A program made the position numbers and the translations under genes. DNA of 64,000 nt from Micromonospora sp. Llam0 (GTDB lineage Bacteria > Actinomycetota > Actinomycetes > Mycobacteriales > Micromonosporaceae). The notes under the pieces were generated by a model. It saw only the letters and a program-made list of their open reading frames with translations, searched no databases and had not been told where the DNA came from. Below are positions 16,213 through 26,073 of the stretch, in pieces. Each line of letters opens with the position of its first letter. The stretch's first letter is position 1. The DNA is taken from contig NZ_RJJY01000001.1 in the NCBI RefSeq assembly GCF_003751085.1, forward strand, positions 248,001-312,000, read 5' to 3'.

Positions 16213-17367
16213 ATGGATCGTCGTAGCGTACTGCGTGCCACGGTGGTCGGCGCTGGTGCCGCCGCCTTCTCCGGCAGTCTCTGGACCGGCGCCTTCGCCG
16301 CACCGGCGCAACCTGGCGCCAGCCCGTACGGGCCACTCGGCAGCCCCGACGCCAACGGCATCGCACTACCCGCCGGCTTCACCAGCCGGGTCGTGGCCCG
16401 GTCCCGGCAGCGGGTCGGCGACACCTCGTACGTCTGGCACGACGCACCGGACGGCGGTGCCTGCTTCGCCGCCGGGACCGGCTGGGTGTACGTCTCCAAC
16501 TCGGAGATCTCCCGCACCGGCGGCGCCTCGGCGATCCGGTTCGACGCCAGCGGCGACGTCGTCTCGGCGTACCGGATCCTGGCGAACACCAACCGCAACT
16601 GCGCCGGTGGCGCCATGCCCTGGGGCACCTGGCTCTCCTGCGAGGAGGTGGCCCGCGGGTACGTCTACGAGACGTACCCGCTGGGTGGCACCGGCGCGGT
16701 CCGGCGCCCGGCGATGGGCCGGTTCTGCCACGAGGCCGCCGCCGCCGACCCGGTCCGCGGCGTGATCTACCTGACCGAGGACGAGAGCAACGGCTGCTTC
16801 TACCGGTTCCGGCCGGACACCTGGGGCGACCTGTCCACCGGCACCCTGGAGGTGCTGGTGGCCGGCAGCGGCACCAGCGGGCCGGTCAGCTGGGCCCGGG
16901 TGCCGGACCCGGACGGCGGCCCGATCGCCACCCGCTTCCAGGTCTCCGGCGCGAAACGGTTCAACGGCGGCGAAGGATGCCACTACGCCGACGGCGTCTG
17001 CTGGTTCACCACCAAGGGCGACAACCGGGTCTGGGCGTACGACGCGGTCGGCCAGCGGATCGATCTGGCCTACGACGACTCGCTGGTCTCCGGCACTCCG
17101 CCGCTGACCGGCGTGGACAACATCGTCGGTACGCCGGGCGGTGACCTGTACGTCGCCGAGGACGGCGGCAACATGGAGATCTGCCTGATCACCCCGGACG
17201 AGCGGATTGCGCCGTTCCTGCGGATCAGCGGTCAGTCGTCGTCGGAGATCTGCGGTCCGGCGTTCGCCCCGGCCGGCGGCCGGCTGTACTTCTCGTCGCA
17301 GCGCGGCACCTCGGGGGCGTCCTCCGGCGGCATCACCTACGAGGTACGCGGCCCGTTCCGTTCCTGA
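16213..17367 (+). CDS. PhoX-like (DUF839) secreted phosphatase-family protein
   Basis: 384 residues from the ATG at 16213 (GGAGG 5 nt upstream). The N-terminus has a Tat-type signal (DRRSVLRATVVGAGAAAFSG). The rest is a beta-propeller with repeated blocks, including CEEVARGYVYE, GRFCHEAAAADPVRGVIYLTEDE, and GDLYVAEDGGNMEICLI. PhoX alkaline phosphatases bind Ca and Fe and act outside the membrane. Acidic ligand clusters (TEDE, AEDGG) are present, but activity on phosphomonoesters is not certain from sequence alone. Confidence 0.85.
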   Translation: MDRRSVLRATVVGAGAAAFSGSLWTGAFAAPAQPGASPYGPLGSPDANGIALPAGFTSRVVARSRQRVGDTSYVWHDAPDGGACFAAGTGWVYVSNSEISRTGGASAIRFDASGDVVSAYRILANTNRNCAGGAMPWGTWLSCEEVARGYVYETYPLGGTGAVRRPAMGRFCHEAAAADPVRGVIYLTEDESNGCFYRFRPDTWGDLSTGTLEVLVAGSGTSGPVSWARVPDPDGGPIATRFQVSGAKRFNGGEGCHYADGVCWFTTKGDNRVWAYDAVGQRIDLAYDDSLVSGTPPLTGVDNIVGTPGGDLYVAEDGGNMEICLITPDERIAPFLRISGQSSSEICGPAFAPAGGRLYFSSQRGTSGASSGGITYEVRGPFRS

Positions 17368-17384
17368 CCTGCGTGGAGGGCGGC

Positions 17385-17669
17385 ATGCATGACTCGGCCG
17401 CCGCCCGGGTAACCAACCGGCCCATGAACACTGACACCGACGACGACCCGTTCACCGGCCCACCACCACCGGGCGCCGCCACCACGGGCCAGGCGGCAGC
17501 CGACGTCGAAACCGAGGCGGAGCGGATCGAATCGCGCGCCGGCCACCTGCTGCCGGAGGAGGAGGCGGCCGGCAGCGACGACCCGGTGCGGCAGGCCGCC
17601 GCCATTCTGGACGACTCCGACCGGCGCGAGCAGCCGCGTCCGCAGCCGGGCAGCGAGCCGCCCGGCTGA
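17385..17669 (+). CDS. Small acidic protein of unknown function
   Basis: 94 residues from the ATG at 17385 with GGAGGG upstream; a start at 17424 is also possible. The middle is disordered and Pro/Thr-rich. The C-terminal part (HLLPEEEAAGSDDPVRQAAAILDDSDRR) looks like a short conserved amphipathic segment. No domain is recognised. Confidence 0.5.
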   Translation: MHDSAAARVTNRPMNTDTDDDPFTGPPPPGAATTGQAAADVETEAERIESRAGHLLPEEEAAGSDDPVRQAAAILDDSDRREQPRPQPGSEPPG

Positions 17670-17772
17670 CTCCGACGGCACCGGCTGATTCCGAAAGCGC
17701 CGGGCGGCGAGCGACGGCACCCGGCCGGCCCGGTGCGGCCGGCCGGGGCCCCGATCGGATAACGTCGGGCGC

Positions 17773-19065
17773 ATGTCGCCCAACGGGTACCCCTGGCCGA
17801 TCGAGACCACCCGGCTGGACAACGGCCTGCGGGTCGTCGTCAGCCCCGACTCCAGCGCACCGGTGGTCGCGGTCAATCTCTGGTACGACGTGGGCTCACG
17901 TCACGAGCCCGCCGGCCGGACCGGATTCGCCCACCTCTTCGAGCACCTGATGTTCGAGGGATCGGTCAACGTCGCCAAGACCGAGCACATGAAGTTGGTG
18001 CAGGGCGCGGGCGGCTCACTCAACGCCACCACCAACCCGGACCGGACCAACTACTTCGAGACCGTCCCCGCCGAGCATCTGGCCCTCGCACTGTGGCTGG
18101 AAGCCGACCGGATGGGCGGCCTGGTGCCGGCGCTGACCCAGGAGACGCTGGACAACCAGCGCGAGGTGGTCAAGAACGAGCGGCGGCAGCGCTACGACAA
18201 CGTCCCGTACGGCGACGCCTGGCTGCGGCTGCTGCCCCTGCTCTACCCGCCGGGGCACCCGTACCACCACGCCACGATCGGCTCGATGGACGACCTGAAC
18301 GCCGCCGACCTGGCCACCTTCCAGGCGTTCCACGAGATGTACTACGCGCCGAACAACGCGGTGCTGACCGTGGTCGGCGACACCGACGCCGACGAGGTGT
18401 TCAGCCTGGCGGACAAGTACTTCGGCGGGATCGCCGCGCGGGCCGACATCCCGCCGGCGCCGGACGGGCGTACGCCGGCGCCGCTGGCCGGCCCGGTCAG
18501 CGCGACGGTCACCGCCGACGTGCCGGCCGCCCGGCACTACCTCACCTACCGCACCCACCCGTTCGGGACCCCGGCCTACGACGCGGCGACCGTGCTCGGC
18601 ACGGTGCTGGGCAGTGGCCGGGGCAGCCGGCTCTACCAACGGCTGGCCGACGGTGCCCGGATCGCGCAGCCCGACTACCTGGGCGCGTACGGCGTCGACC
18701 TGGCGCACGCGCCCGCGCCGCTGATCATCACGGCGACCGCCCAGCCGACGGTGACCGCCCAGCGGCTCGCCGACGGCCTGATCGAGGTGCTCGACGAGGT
18801 GGCCCGCGACGGCGTCACCGACGCTGAGGTCGACCGGGCCAAGGCGCTGCTCACCACCGGTTGGTGGCGTCAGGTCGCCAGCTTCGAGGGTCGGGCCGAC
18901 ACGCTCGGTCGCTACGCCACCCAGTTCGGTGACCCGGCCCGCGCCGGGGAGCGGCTGCCGGGCTGGCTGGCGGTCACCGCCGAGGCGGTCAACGACGAGG
19001 CCGCACACCTGTTGCGGCCGGACAACCGGGTCCAGCTCAGCTACCTGCCGGAGGGCGACCAGTGA
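17773..19065 (+). CDS. M16 family zinc metallopeptidase, catalytic subunit
   Basis: 430 residues. The inverted zinc motif HLFEH is present (His54, Glu57, His58) in GFAHLFEHLMFEG, with a downstream Glu in the REVVKNERRQ block (about residue 136) as third ligand. The C-terminal half is the second M16 domain. Bacterial pairs of this type act as heterodimeric peptidases (pitrilysin/processing peptidase-like). Its stop overlaps the GTG of the next gene, which encodes the partner. No signal peptide. Confidence 0.93.
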   Translation: MSPNGYPWPIETTRLDNGLRVVVSPDSSAPVVAVNLWYDVGSRHEPAGRTGFAHLFEHLMFEGSVNVAKTEHMKLVQGAGGSLNATTNPDRTNYFETVPAEHLALALWLEADRMGGLVPALTQETLDNQREVVKNERRQRYDNVPYGDAWLRLLPLLYPPGHPYHHATIGSMDDLNAADLATFQAFHEMYYAPNNAVLTVVGDTDADEVFSLADKYFGGIAARADIPPAPDGRTPAPLAGPVSATVTADVPAARHYLTYRTHPFGTPAYDAATVLGTVLGSGRGSRLYQRLADGARIAQPDYLGAYGVDLAHAPAPLIITATAQPTVTAQRLADGLIEVLDEVARDGVTDAEVDRAKALLTTGWWRQVASFEGRADTLGRYATQFGDPARAGERLPGWLAVTAEAVNDEAAHLLRPDNRVQLSYLPEGDQ

Positions 19066-20405
19066 CGATCATCGCGCAGCGTCCCGGACCGGGCGCCGCC
19101 CGGCCGTACCGTTTCCCGGACGTGGTCCGGCGCAGCGTGGCCGGTGGCGAGATCGTCGCCGCCCATCTGCCCGGCCACCGGCTGGCGGTGGCGACCCTGC
19201 TGCTGGACGCCGGCGCCAGCCGGGAACCGGTCGGCAGGGAAGGGCTGGCCGGAGTGCTCGCCAAGGCACTCGAAGAGGGCACCGAGGCCCGGGACTCGGC
19301 CGCGTACGCCCTGGTCCTGGAAAGTCTCGGCACCGAGCTGTCGATCTCCGCCGACTGGGACTCGTTCCGGATCGGCGTGCAGGTCAGCACCGACCGGCTC
19401 GGCGCGGCCGTCGAACTGCTCACCGAGGCGGTCCGGACCCCCCGGCTGGATCCGTCCGATGTCGAACGGGTCCGCGACGACGAGGCGACTGCGCTGCGGA
19501 TGTACTGGGCCAACCCGGGGCCCCGGGCCGAAGCCGCGCTGCGCGCCGACCTGTTCGGTGCCGATCAGCGGCACGGCCGGCCGATGAGCGGCGATCCCGA
19601 ATCGGTGGCGGCGGTGACCGTGGCGGACGTCGTCGACTTCCACAGTGCCTGGTTCACCCGGCCCGGCACCCTGCTGGTCGCCGGCGACCTGGACCTGATC
19701 GACCTGGACGCGCTCGGCGTGGCCGCCTTCGCCGGGGCGACCGGATCGCCGTCGCAGCCCGGACCGCCGCTGCCGGTCACCTTGCGGGACCATCGGCGGA
19801 TCATCCTGGTCGACCGGCCGGGCGCGGTGCAGTCCACGTTGCGGCTCGGCCACCCGGCGCCGCACCGGGCCCACCCCGACTACGTGCCGATGACCCTGGC
19901 CAGCACCGTCCTCGGTGGAGCCTTCACGTCCCGGCTCAACCACCTGATCCGCGAGGTACGCGGCTACACGTACGGCATCCGGTCGGACTTCGGGATGTCC
20001 CGCCGGTTCGGGCGCTTCGCGGTCAGCTCCAGTGTGCAGACCGGGGTCACCGCGCCCGCCCTGATCGACTCGGTCGGTGAGGTGTCCCGTACCCAGGCCG
20101 ACGGGGTGACCGAGGAGGAGTTGGCGGTGGCCCGGTCGTGGCGCGCCGGCCAGCTCTCGGTCGAGCTGCAGACCCCGCCAGCGATCGCCAGCGCCCTGGC
20201 GACCCTGGTCGTGCACGGGCTGCCCGACGACTACCACGCCCGGCTGCGCGACGAGCTGCTGTCGGCGACGGTCGAGCAGGTCTCCGTCGCCGCCGCCACC
20301 CACCTGCAGGCCGAAGGGCTGACCCTGGTGGTGGAGGGCGACGCGGCGAAGATCCGCGACGAACTGACCGCCTCCGGACTGGGGGAGCTGCACGACGCCG
20401 ACTGA
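19062..20405 (+). CDS. M16 family peptidase-like protein, non-catalytic partner
   Basis: 447 residues. The fold matches M16 (glycine-rich RLNHLIREVRGYTYGIRSDF late in the protein), but the HxxEH zinc motif is missing: the equivalent segment reads GLAGVLAKALEEGTE. This is typical of the second subunit that provides the substrate-binding half. The GTGA overlap with the catalytic gene implies stoichiometric synthesis. Confidence 0.9.
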   Translation: MTIIAQRPGPGAARPYRFPDVVRRSVAGGEIVAAHLPGHRLAVATLLLDAGASREPVGREGLAGVLAKALEEGTEARDSAAYALVLESLGTELSISADWDSFRIGVQVSTDRLGAAVELLTEAVRTPRLDPSDVERVRDDEATALRMYWANPGPRAEAALRADLFGADQRHGRPMSGDPESVAAVTVADVVDFHSAWFTRPGTLLVAGDLDLIDLDALGVAAFAGATGSPSQPGPPLPVTLRDHRRIILVDRPGAVQSTLRLGHPAPHRAHPDYVPMTLASTVLGGAFTSRLNHLIREVRGYTYGIRSDFGMSRRFGRFAVSSSVQTGVTAPALIDSVGEVSRTQADGVTEEELAVARSWRAGQLSVELQTPPAIASALATLVVHGLPDDYHARLRDELLSATVEQVSVAAATHLQAEGLTLVVEGDAAKIRDELTASGLGELHDAD

Positions 20406-20457
20406 TCCTCGCCGGGCGGGGCAGGTTGCCGTGGGTGCTGCTGTCGGGGTGCCAGGC

Positions 20458-21522
20458 TTAGCGCCGTCGCAGCAGGCGCAGGGTGCCGAGCAGGTACACG
20501 CCCGCGTACCACGCCGACCCGAGGGCGGCAGGCAGGGCGACACCGTACGCCGCCCAGTAGTGGCCCTGGGCGGACCAGGCCAGGAACGCGCTGACCGTGA
20601 GGCTGAGCCCGGCGAGGCTGCCGATCAGCATGGCGGGTGCGGTGCGCCAGAACGGGACGCGTCGCTGAGGTTCGTGGTCGGCGAGCTCCCGGGCGTACTC
20701 CTCGACCGGACCGAACTCGCTGTCCGGGATGGTCCCCGGGGCCGCGACAAGGTGGTTGCGGGCCTGCCGGGCCAACTCGCCGGCCCGTTGCGGGGTGAGG
20801 TCGTAGCGGCCGACCAGCAGGCCGGTGAGCCGGCGGAACCACGCGTCCACGTCCGCTTCGTCGTTGTCGTGCCCCGCCGTACGCGGGGTGGGCGGGGTGT
20901 GCACGATCGGCTGACGCGGCTTGGCCGGCCCGCGTAGCTGCCACAGCAGTACCAGCAGCGACACCCCGGCGAGAGCGAAGACCGGAACGCGGAACACCGG
21001 CTCGCGGGGCAGCGCGAAGAACGCCGTCACGGCGAGCCCGGCCAGCAGTGCGACCAGGGCGAACGACGCGGTGGCCAGCCGTGGCCGGCCGGCGGCGCGC
21101 AGCGCGCCCGGTACGCCGCGGACGACGAACACCGCCAGACCGAGGAGGGCCGTCCCGGTCGACACCGCCGGGTTGGCCGGGAAGCTGAGGGTCTGTTCCA
21201 GTACGGCGTAGAACAGCGACCCACCGAGCCCGATCAGCCCCAGGCTCATCAGGCCGCCGGACAGGTAGTCGCCCGGGGTCAGGCCGTTGCGGTCCGGGTT
21301 CTCGCGTAGGTGTGCCGGCTGCTCCGCCGCCGCGACCAGGGCGAACTCCTCAGGGGACCCGAACGCGTCGTACGGGCTCTGACCGGTGTACGCGCAGTGT
21401 GCCTGCACATCGGCGATGATCGGGTTCGCCAGGTGGTACCCGACACCCCGGTCGCTCAGCGCGAACCGGGCGGGAATCTCCCACCGCTCGAAGGGTTCTG
21501 CCGTCGCGGTCGGTTCTGTCAT
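20458..21522 (-). CDS. PadR-associated multi-pass membrane protein
   Basis: 354 residues. A soluble N-terminal part (YDAFGSPEEFALVAAAEQP) is followed by four to five hydrophobic helices, a cytoplasmic middle helical domain (residues about 225-300, with GPVEEYARELADHE) and two more helices. This resembles the HAAS/DUF1700-like proteins encoded next to PadR regulators. The function is unknown. Its start overlaps the padR stop by 4 bp (21519-21522), so the two are co-translated. Confidence 0.75.
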   Translation of the reverse strand: MTEPTATAEPFERWEIPARFALSDRGVGYHLANPIIADVQAHCAYTGQSPYDAFGSPEEFALVAAAEQPAHLRENPDRNGLTPGDYLSGGLMSLGLIGLGGSLFYAVLEQTLSFPANPAVSTGTALLGLAVFVVRGVPGALRAAGRPRLATASFALVALLAGLAVTAFFALPREPVFRVPVFALAGVSLLVLLWQLRGPAKPRQPIVHTPPTPRTAGHDNDEADVDAWFRRLTGLLVGRYDLTPQRAGELARQARNHLVAAPGTIPDSEFGPVEEYARELADHEPQRRVPFWRTAPAMLIGSLAGLSLTVSAFLAWSAQGHYWAAYGVALPAALGSAWYAGVYLLGTLRLLRRR

Positions 21523-21995
21523 GTCGGTCGTCCTCCCCAGTCGCTGTCCTGCGTCAGGTGTTGCTGGTCGTCACTGCCACCGCCATTGCCACTGCTGCTG
21601 CTTCCGCCATCGCTGCCGCTGCTGCTGCTGCCGCTGCCGCTTCCGCTGCCGTTGTCGTTGCTGGTCGCTGTGAGCAGCCGGTCGAACGCGTCGGTGAACT
21701 CGCCCCATCGGGTGCGTTCGTCCGCCAGCCGCTGTCGACCGGCCTCGGTGATCGCGTAGACCTTCCGGCCCGGGCCGCCTTCGCCCGGCAGCCAGTCGGA
21801 GCGCACCGCCGCTTCGGACTCCAGCCGGTTCAGCACCGGGTAGAGCGCGCCGCCCCGGATCGGGCCGAGCCCGAACTCGGCGAGCCGCTGTGCCAGCGCA
21901 TACCCGTGCCGGTCGCCTTCGGTGAGCGCGGCCATGATCGCCAGACCGAGTCCGGCCCGGATCCAGTTCGCGGCCGGATCGGTCGCGCCGCCCAT
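21519..21995 (-). CDS. PadR-family transcriptional regulator with Ser/Gly tail
   Basis: 158 residues. Residues about 12-105 form the PadR winged helix (GLAIMAALTEGDRHGYALAQRL, GPIRGGALYPVLNRLE, GRKVYAITEAG). The last 45 residues are an unusual low-complexity Ser/Gly tract encoded by an imperfect trinucleotide repeat (about 21570-21660), which is absent from typical members. It probably represses its own operon with the membrane protein; three ACTAG motifs lie upstream. Confidence 0.88.
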   Translation of the reverse strand: MGGATDPAANWIRAGLGLAIMAALTEGDRHGYALAQRLAEFGLGPIRGGALYPVLNRLESEAAVRSDWLPGEGGPGRKVYAITEAGRQRLADERTRWGEFTDAFDRLLTATSNDNGSGSGSGSSSSGSDGGSSSSGNGGGSDDQQHLTQDSDWGGRPT

Positions 21996-22014
21996 CGCGT
22001 ACCTCCCTGCTCTG

Positions 22015-22070
22015 ACTAGTTCGCATCCGGATGTAAGTCGCTTCTCAACTAGCTGTATCTCAGACTAGTT
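22015..22070 (-). promoter_or_regulatory. Candidate PadR operator cluster
   Basis: ACTAGTT occurs at 22015-22021 and 22064-22070, and AACTAG at 22047-22052, all within 75 bp upstream of the padR start. The repeated inverted/direct halves suggest regulator binding over the promoter. No experimental site is known. Confidence 0.45.
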
Positions 22071-22132
22071 CAGGTGCGCAACCGCCGACAACCACCACCC
22101 GCACCCCGAGCCCGCACCTACCTACACCCCGT

Positions 22133-22179
22133 GATCTAGAAGGATCTGGCCGGTATATCGACCACGATCCTTCTAGATC
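22133..22179. repeat. Perfect 14-bp inverted repeat with 19-bp spacer
   Basis: GATCTAGAAGGATC (22133-22146) and GATCCTTCTAGATC (22166-22179). It could be a transcript end for either direction or a DNA-binding site. It is AT-richer than its surroundings. Confidence 0.8.
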
Positions 22180-22341
22180 GCGTCCGTCAGGGCCGCCAGG
22201 TCCGCGCCGGCCGTCTGGTATGTCCGGTTAGGCGGTTAACGTGTTGGCTTTCCTGTCGAGGCGTCCTATGGTTGCCGGATGATCATTCCTGCGCAGCGCG
22301 ACGGAGCCGTGACTGTCACGGCTCCGATCGGCGTGCGCACC

Positions 22342-22401
22342 GTCGTGCCGGGCGCCGTCGTGCCTGGTGCCGTCGTGCCGGGCGCCGTCGTGCCCGGTGC
22401 G
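22342..22401. repeat. Minisatellite, 4 x 15 bp
   Basis: Four copies of GTCGTGCCGGGCGCC-like units with one or two substitutions each. They lie upstream of the DksA/TraR pseudogene. Confidence 0.85.
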
Positions 22402-22528
22402 GCTGGCCGGCCGGGCCTGCCGCGCCCTACCGGCAGGGGTCCTCCGGACGGCCGTCGCACCACCACGACGACGGCCACCAGGGGCGAAGCGGATCAGCTT
22501 CGGCCCTTTTTCTATTGAGGGAGACCCG

Positions 22529-22829
22529 ATGGGCACCGAACTGCACGGCACCCGCAGCAACGAGTGGATCGAACAGGCACGGGTGCAACTGGCCGACCAG
22601 TTGGACACACACCGGGCACAGCTGACCGAACTCACCGCCGACACCGGCGACCCGGGCGAAGCGCACACCCGGACCGCGCTGGTCGTCGCCGCCCGGCGCG
22701 GCTACGACCAGACCGTCGAGGCGCTGAACCGGATCGCCGAGGGTCGCTACGGCCGCTGCGACCGATGCGGCGGGGGAACGGCTGGAAATCCTGCCGCACG
22801 CCCGGTACTGCGTGCCCTGCACACGCTGA
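22529..22829 (+). pseudogene. DksA/TraR-type zinc-finger protein, frameshifted
   Basis: The frame from the ATG at 22529 encodes a helical region (NEWIEQARVQLADQLDTHR ... VEALNRIAEGRYGRCDRCGG), typical of actinobacterial DksA/TraR proteins. At about 22768-22777, in a run of five G, the expected continuation moves to another frame, which then reads ERLEILPHARYCVPCTR and stops at 22829. Family members have about 17 residues between the two CxxC pairs; here about four codons are missing, which fits an 11-bp deletion. The zinc ribbon is therefore broken. Read through in the original frame, the protein runs into unrelated sequence. Confidence 0.82.
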
Positions 22830-22836
22830 CGTCGCC

Positions 22837-22873
22837 TTGCCCGCCTACCGGCTCGCGGTCGGTAGGCGGGCAA
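22837..22873 (+). terminator. Hairpin terminator after the DksA-like gene
   Basis: Perfect 14-bp stem (arms 22837-22850 and 22860-22873, 9-nt loop). It lies 8 bp after the shifted-frame stop codon, supporting 22829 as the original gene end. Confidence 0.75.
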
Positions 22874-22949
22874 ATACATTCGAACCCGCGACGGTGTGTC
22901 GTCCGTTGTACCCAGGTGTCCGCAATGTGCCGCAGAGAGGCGAGCGCTG

Positions 22950-23576
22950 ATGCCCCAGCTCCACACGTCGGTGATGATCCGGTACGCGACCTACACCGAT
23001 ACCCCGCAAGTGGCCAAGACACTGGTGGAGGCATTTCTGGACACCCCGGAGTCGTCCTGGCTGATCCCGGACCCGGTCGCCCGTCGCCGGGTCTACCAGC
23101 GGTTCTGCCCGGCGTTGATCGACTACGGGCTGCGCCAGGGCAGCATCTACCGGACCGAGGACTACAGCGCGGTGGCGGTGTGGCGCCCGTGCAGCCTGAT
23201 CCTGCCGAACCCGGTCGAGTACGAGCAGCTGCTCGACGACACCTGCGGTGAGTACGCCTACCGGTTCCGGCTGCTGGACAACGCACTCGCCGAACGACAC
23301 CCGGTGGGCGAGCACCACTACCTGGCGTACCTCGGGGTCGCTCCGGACCGGCAGGGCTACGGCCTCGGTACGGCGTTGCTGAACCACCGGCACGCCATCT
23401 TCGACACCGCCGGCAGCGCCGCCTACGTGGTGGCCAGCAGCCCCGGGGCCCGTGATCTGTACGCCCGGCTCGGCTACCGGCTCACCGCCACGGCCCCGTT
23501 CCATCTGCCCGACGGCGGTCCGCTGCTCTGGCCGATGTGGCGGCAGCCGCAGCTGGCCCGCCGGTACCTGAACTGA
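22950..23576 (+). CDS. GNAT-family N-acetyltransferase
   Basis: 208 residues from the ATG at 22950. The acetyl-CoA-binding motif A reads HYLAYLGVAPDRQGYGLGTALL (residues about 129-150, Q/RxxGxG/A pattern), with a late RDLYARLGYR block. The N-terminal part matches GNATs annotated with unknown substrates. Its stop codon lies in a 19-bp tandem duplication. It is preceded by a terminator, so it has its own promoter. Confidence 0.85.
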   Translation: MPQLHTSVMIRYATYTDTPQVAKTLVEAFLDTPESSWLIPDPVARRRVYQRFCPALIDYGLRQGSIYRTEDYSAVAVWRPCSLILPNPVEYEQLLDDTCGEYAYRFRLLDNALAERHPVGEHHYLAYLGVAPDRQGYGLGTALLNHRHAIFDTAGSAAYVVASSPGARDLYARLGYRLTATAPFHLPDGGPLLWPMWRQPQLARRYLN

Positions 23577-23601
23577 CCGCGCGTACCTGAACTGATCGGG
23601 C
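23564..23601. repeat. Tandem repeat, 2 x 19 bp, spanning a stop codon
   Basis: GTACCTGAACTGACCGCGC and GTACCTGAACTGATCGGGC are adjacent. The GNAT stop codon lies in the first copy. Confidence 0.85.
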
Positions 23602-23671
23602 GGGGGTACGCCGACGGGTCGGAAGGTGACGCCGGACAACTCGGTTCCGTCCCGGCCCGGCCCGTCGGTAA

Positions 23672-24727
<1,056 letters not shown>

Positions 24728-24775
24728 GCCAGCTGTCACCGGACCGATCAACCGTCACACCGCCGGAACGGGTCG

Positions 24776-25912
24776 TCAGTCGGCGGCGACCCGTTCGGTG
24801 AGCAGCATTGCGGCGTCGTCGCTGATCTGGCCGCCGGCGTGGCGTTGCAGCTCGGCGACGACGCGGTCCAGCACCTCCTGCCGGTCCGGCAGCTCCAGGC
24901 ACGCGGTCACCCGGTCCGAGGCGAGGAACTCACCGTGGCCGTTGCGGGCCTCCACCAACCCGTCGGTGTAGAGCAGCAGCCGGTCTCCGACCTGCCACGG
25001 CCGGGTCACCCGGAGTGGTTCCGGCGCGTCGCGGCGCAGCCCCAGCGGCGGGTGCCGGTCACCGGGCTCCAGGATCTCCAGCGTCCCGTCGGCGGTACGC
25101 AGCGCCGGCGCCGGATGGCCACAGTTGATCACGGTCAGCGCGTCGTCGGTGAGCTGCACCAGGGCGGCGGTGACGAACTGCGCCGGTTGGCGAGTACCCA
25201 TCCCGTCCCGGTACACCGCCTGGTCCAGGTCGGCGGCGACGGCGGACAGCTCCTGCTGTACGAAGGCGGACTGCCGGAATGCACCCATCACGGTGGCCGA
25301 CATCTGGACCGCCTGCAGGCCTTTGCCGCACGCGTCCCCGATGATGATCCGGGTCCCGTACGGGCTGTCCACGACGGCGAACAGGTCACCGCCGACATTG
25401 GCCGCCTCGGACGCGGACAAGTACCGGGCGACCAGGGCGACATCGCGCAGCTGCGGTGGCGGTGCGCGCAGCACCGCCCGCTGCGCGACCTCGGCGATCT
25501 CGGTCATCCGGCGCAGTCGGGCCTCCCGCAGGTTCCGGGACCGGGCCACGTAGATCGACACGATGCCGACCGCGAAGACGACACTGCTGCGCAGCAGATG
25601 GTCCAGGCTGCCGAACATGCCGCTGGGTAGCCCGGCGACCAACGCGACGACGCAGGCGACCGCGGTGACCAGCGCGGTCCGTCGGGTCTTCTCGACGGCG
25701 GCGGCGAGCAGCGGGGCCAGCGACAGGAACCCGAGGACGACCGCGTTGGTCTGGGTCAGCACGTCGATGACGGTGATGACCGCGATCAGCGCCAACGCCA
25801 GCGGCATCCCGCGCCAGCGTTCGGTGCGGTGCAGCAACGACCGGTCGGCCGGGTGCGGCACCCGCGAATCCGGCGAAAGAGGCTTACGCCAGCTGACCCG
25901 GCGTGCCCACAC
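24776..25912 (-). CDS. Membrane-anchored SpoIIE/PP2C-type serine phosphatase
   Basis: 378 residues. An N-terminal basic segment is followed by about four membrane helices (residues 36-125), a short linker helix and a PP2C SpoIIE domain. Metal-binding Asp residues are visible in GGDLFAV and GDACGKGLQA, and near the C-terminus in DRLLLYTDGLVEAR and ISDDAAML. Such phosphatases act on anti-sigma-factor antagonists in partner-switching systems. The GTG start at 25912 has GGGAG upstream. Confidence 0.92.
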   Translation of the reverse strand: MWARRVSWRKPLSPDSRVPHPADRSLLHRTERWRGMPLALALIAVITVIDVLTQTNAVVLGFLSLAPLLAAAVEKTRRTALVTAVACVVALVAGLPSGMFGSLDHLLRSSVVFAVGIVSIYVARSRNLREARLRRMTEIAEVAQRAVLRAPPPQLRDVALVARYLSASEAANVGGDLFAVVDSPYGTRIIIGDACGKGLQAVQMSATVMGAFRQSAFVQQELSAVAADLDQAVYRDGMGTRQPAQFVTAALVQLTDDALTVINCGHPAPALRTADGTLEILEPGDRHPPLGLRRDAPEPLRVTRPWQVGDRLLLYTDGLVEARNGHGEFLASDRVTACLELPDRQEVLDRVVAELQRHAGGQISDDAAMLLTERVAAD

Positions 25913-26073
25913 GACGTGCTCCCTACCCGGCCTGCCCGCCCGTGCACCTCGTGCCGGCGCAGCCGTTCCGACCTGCGAGCGTAGCCGATCCCACCGACCG
26001 GGGGAGGGCGCTGGTTTTCCGTCCCCGGCCCCGGGTACCCCGAAGACGGCGCCGACACCGAGAGGAGTGCGCG

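Larger units (their letters stand above)
22071..22528. other. Intergenic region with inverted repeat and minisatellite
   Basis: About 460 bp with no convincing gene. It contains a 14-bp perfect inverted repeat (22133-22179) and a 15-bp minisatellite (22342-22401). A frame at 22279-22518 encodes mostly GAVVP repeats and is not credible as a protein. The promoter of the broken DksA-like gene should lie at the right end. Confidence 0.55.

Noticed and set aside
22279..22518. 79-codon frame made largely of GAVVP repeats
   Set aside because: It is generated by a 15-bp minisatellite; no ribosome site and a C-terminus of Thr/Arg runs.
22877..22900. TTCGAACCC resembling a tRNA T-loop
   Set aside because: No acceptor, D or anticodon stems around it; chance match beside a terminator.
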